Assembly: GCA_032191425.1 (NCBI GenBank)
Contig: CM063471.1
Span: forward strand, 1,922,001 to 1,986,000
DNA: 64,000 nt
DNA from: Lymantria dispar
Lineage: Eukaryota; Arthropoda; Insecta; Lepidoptera; Erebidae
Direction of reading: 5' to 3'
Shown: positions 61,401-64,000 of the stretch, piece after piece
Layout of the letters: every line of letters begins with the position of its first letter
How positions within the stretch are numbered: position 1 is the first letter of the stretch
Made by a program: the position numbers and the translations under genes
The notes under the pieces: generated by a model
The model's database searches: none
What the model was told of the DNA's origin: nothing
What the model saw: only the letters and a program-made list of their open reading frames with translations

Positions 61401-62590
61401 TTCTGATACGCGATTATTAGATATGTGAAAATAAACTACTTTAACGGATTTTATCGCTTTTGTGTTTGAGTTTTAAATTCAAAATATTCCGAAGACCTTT
61501 CAGAGTTTATGGTCGCATTTATCGATTTTACGAATACTTCTCAGCATTCATGATCACAGGAGGACTTTCCAAATCAAATATAAATGCGATAAAACCGTAC
61601 TAAATCAGGTAGATATAAAAAGATTAAAGATAGAAAATTATAAATATTATTAAAAATAAAATATCAAATATTAGCCCAATTTTGTTTTAAATTGTTTTTT
61701 AAGTTCTTTAGATGGCTATCAATCTATGTTCTTTAGCTTTCAATGTATTTGACTGAAAGGCTTTGTATCTATGGTCACGAATAAAAGTATTTAACAAAAG
61801 TCACGTATGAAGGTAAATAATGTTTTCTTTATTATTTGAGCTAAATAATTCGTATCTCTATCTGTGTTACCCATCCTTATACAGATCGTGGCAAACTTAC
61901 TCAACCTCAATATCGTATCGACAGTTTATTCGACAATTTCATCTATATTTAAGAGATTACAAAACGTCTACACTACATGTTTAGGCCTTAACTACCTCCG
62001 TGTATATTTTTTATACTCTGTACCATTTCGTAACTGAAAAATTGTTGATAAACACGTTCGAAATGCACATCTAATACTGTAAAATTAAGGTCTATATTCA
62101 ACTAACTGACTTAAAAGACGCTGTTTTGACTAATTGAAAAAAAAAAATATTAAAAAGTAGAATTCTTTTAAATCGATAGTAGCCATTCTAATGCATTGTT
62201 TTAGTGATTTAAACCATATTCCAATTATTGGCTATGTTATGAAACTGGTTTTTAGAATATTGTTTGGGTGGTTTCAAAGTTTACATAGGTCATGCTTTTT
62301 GTTGTAATTATATTGATTTTGTGTGAAATGTAACCTCCCGCTCTTTTTTATCACTGGTGCTGTGTAGCTGCATTCTCTTATTTATTGGCCAACTAAGCAA
62401 TTTTGCTTTATGTCTCCCGCATTGCATAGGAGGGAAGTGAAATCAATGTCTTCCAACTCCTCCCGTTAAACTTTTCTAATTAAATTTGATGCGGATCCCA
62501 AGGCAATTAAAATCATTTCCCGGGATTGCCTTAAGGTCAAACCTTGGTGTGATCTACGGAGACCACTGTGAATTTTGGCGGGAATATGTA
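58411..62590. other. AT-rich, repeat-poor stretch
   Basis: No open frame above 60 codons, no SINE-A, R1x or MITE that I can recognise, apart from repeat G near 61490-61605. Composition is strongly AT. It may include a long 3' UTR of the gene ending at 63775, or intergenic DNA. Confidence 0.5.
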
Positions 62591-62599
62591 GTAGTTAAA

Positions 62600-62765
62600 C
62601 AAGGTATGTAACTTTAGTTTATATTATTCCCTTTCTTTTACGTGGGAGTAATAAAACCCGATTAAGGGAATAAAAGAAGTGGGCGGCATTCTCCACACTC
62701 CCTAGGGAATGAAAAAGGTGATGAATATATTATATTCTTTAATCGTTACCACATGGGGAATCATC
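62600..62765 (-). mobile_element. Very old SINE-A-like remnant
   Basis: Keeps the order of tattccctttcttttacgtg and ggtgatgaatatattatatt then atcgttaccacatggg, matching SINE-A core and 5' end at a low level. Confidence 0.4.
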
Positions 62766-63176
62766 AAACAGCCATAAAACGGCAGTATGTTCTGAAGGTT
62801 GTAACTTTTATAAACAGCGTCATATAAATTTGAACCTTATTGTAAAACTTTAAGGTGCAAATACGAACGTTATCAACGATTTTTCAGTTTTGTTCGAATA
62901 TTTTATACAGAGTAATAAATTATTTCGAAAATGGGGGATAAATTCGATATTTATGTGTCTTCGAGAATTTTGATATATTAATGATAAATTGTATATTAAT
63001 AAAAAAATGATATTATTGTCTATTGATCGGGGATTTAGCTCGATATTTGTTTGAAATATAAATAAATATTTTTTTTTGTGATTTTGAAACTTGTAGTTTG
63101 TATTCTTGTATACTTAGATTAATAACGTATAGAAGGATAGTGTCGGTACTTAAGCCATTAAAAGCACGAAGCACGT

Positions 63177-63194
63177 ACACACACACACACACAC
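63177..63194 (+). repeat. (AC)n microsatellite
   Basis: gtacacacacacacacacac, about nine units. Confidence 0.9.
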
Positions 63195-63774
63195 CACTAC
63201 ACAAATTATGAAATCAAATTATGTTTTTATTAACATAAATCGTCGAAATGTTTTTAAAAGTAATGTTAATACACTTTTTATGTTTTTCAAATGTGTTGTG
63301 ACAAACCGTCATAATTACCTATTTATTTTTTAAGAGTTGCGGAACGGTATGGCGTAAGATCCATTACGCTCCAATTTAAATGCTTCATTTTTTATGCCCG
63401 GTCTTACGGACGGACTTCTATACGTTATTTCTAAGTCTTGTATATATCATTTATATCGCTCTTTTAAAATTCGAATATCGTGGGATATTTTGTTAAAATT
63501 TGAATTTTTTGCGATCTTTTGTTAATTAAAAAAAATCTTAACATGTTCGTTAATTTTTTGAATATATTTTTTTAATACTTTGAAATGCTTTTTTTTTTTG
63601 GTATAATTTAATAATTTCGTAAAGTGTAATATTGAAAATCCAACGCAATAATACTCAACTGTGTCACTTAAAAATGGGCGATTTTAAATTTAAAAATATA
63701 AATAATGTGAATATTTTTTAGTGTTGATCGGTGATGAGCCAGTCATGATAAACTGGTATGGTGTCAGTCTTTCT

Positions 63775-63879
63775 TCAATGAAATGGGTTGCTCCTGGGAC
63801 ATTTTTTGCCGCAAGCGCACTTTCTTACTATCTCAATGTCTTTGGTGTATCTCGTTCCATCGGCGCAAACTAATCTAAT
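63775..63879 (-). CDS. Terminal coding exon of a second gene; cysteine-rich, cystine-knot-like C-terminus
   Basis: Acceptor TTTATTTCAG is followed by 34 codons and TGA (63777-63775). The peptide reads IRLVCADGTRYTKDIEIVRK, then CACGKKCPRSNPFH. The C-x-D-G ... C-x-C-x3-C spacing is that of the last strand of C-terminal cystine-knot (CTCK) domains found in Slit, mucins and BMP antagonists. Which protein it belongs to cannot be told from one exon. Frame is fixed by the unbroken reading from acceptor to stop. The AT-rich sequence to the left would be its 3' UTR or intergenic DNA. Confidence 0.5.
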   Translation of the reverse strand: MRLVCADGTRYTKDIEIVRKCACGKKCPRSNPFH

Positions 63880-64000
63880 CTGAAATAAAAATTGAAATTC
63901 GTCAAAGGATGAATACAAAGTGAAACTTTATGTCTCACATTTTAAATAAAACTACTTTACGGATTTTATCGCGTTTGTACAGCGGATTTCATTTATAACG

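Overview
The window looks like a lepidopteran (moth or butterfly) chromosome segment. Introns with GT-AG borders, a CLIP-domain protease of insect type, a dense load of SINEs with (GAT)n tails and several non-LTR retrotransposon clades typical of moths support this; there is no bacterial-style gene packing. Naming a species from the sequence alone is not possible.

Two host genes are visible, both on the minus strand. The first is a snake-like CLIP-domain serine protease. I assembled it by hand from nine exons (49872 down to 1697). All eight exon junctions have GT-AG borders and matching codon phases, giving 360 residues: signal peptide, six-cysteine CLIP domain, Pro/Ser/Thr-rich linker, and the protease domain through catalytic His and Asp to the Asp that sets trypsin-like specificity. 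The last exon, with the catalytic Ser, must lie left of the window. Only 1,080 coding bases are spread over 48.2 kb. The second gene contributes only its last coding exon (63879 to 63775), a cysteine-rich tail that resembles the end of a C-terminal cystine-knot domain. Left of it lies an AT-rich, repeat-poor stretch (about 57.5-63.7 kb).

Almost everything else is transposable elements. The main families are: R1x, an R1-clade LINE (one full-length 6.4-kb copy at 23798-30210 with a 15-bp target-site duplication, a second broken coding copy at 22415-23688 plus 30945-31490, and about 14 truncated 3' tails); a jockey-clade LINE (37925-40524 and several truncated copies); RTE-like and CR1/jockey-like fragments; about 30 copies of SINE-A and a few of SINE-B, SINE-C and tRNA-derived SINE-D; hAT-like, Tigger-like and PIF/Harbinger-like DNA elements with visible terminal inverted repeats; a probable solo LTR; and an element family ending in GATGTGAAACATC, two of whose copies flank exon 4.

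Layout: 0-17.7 kb, exons 9 to 3 separated by SINEs, MITEs, a 28-bp satellite and truncated LINEs; 17.7-31.6 kb, intron 2, holding a PIF/Harbinger-like element with a 17 x 56-bp array and a four-level nest of LINEs and SINEs; 31.6-49.8 kb, exon 2 and intron 1 with a solo LTR, hAT and jockey elements; 49.8-50.1 kb, exon 1 and a TATA-type promoter; 50.1-57.5 kb, repeats including a 2.4-kb hAT element; 57.5-64 kb, the AT-rich zone and the terminal exon of the second gene. The most notable structures are the nest, the splice sites lying within 12-20 bases of transposon ends, and long fold-back palindromes next to R1x insertions.
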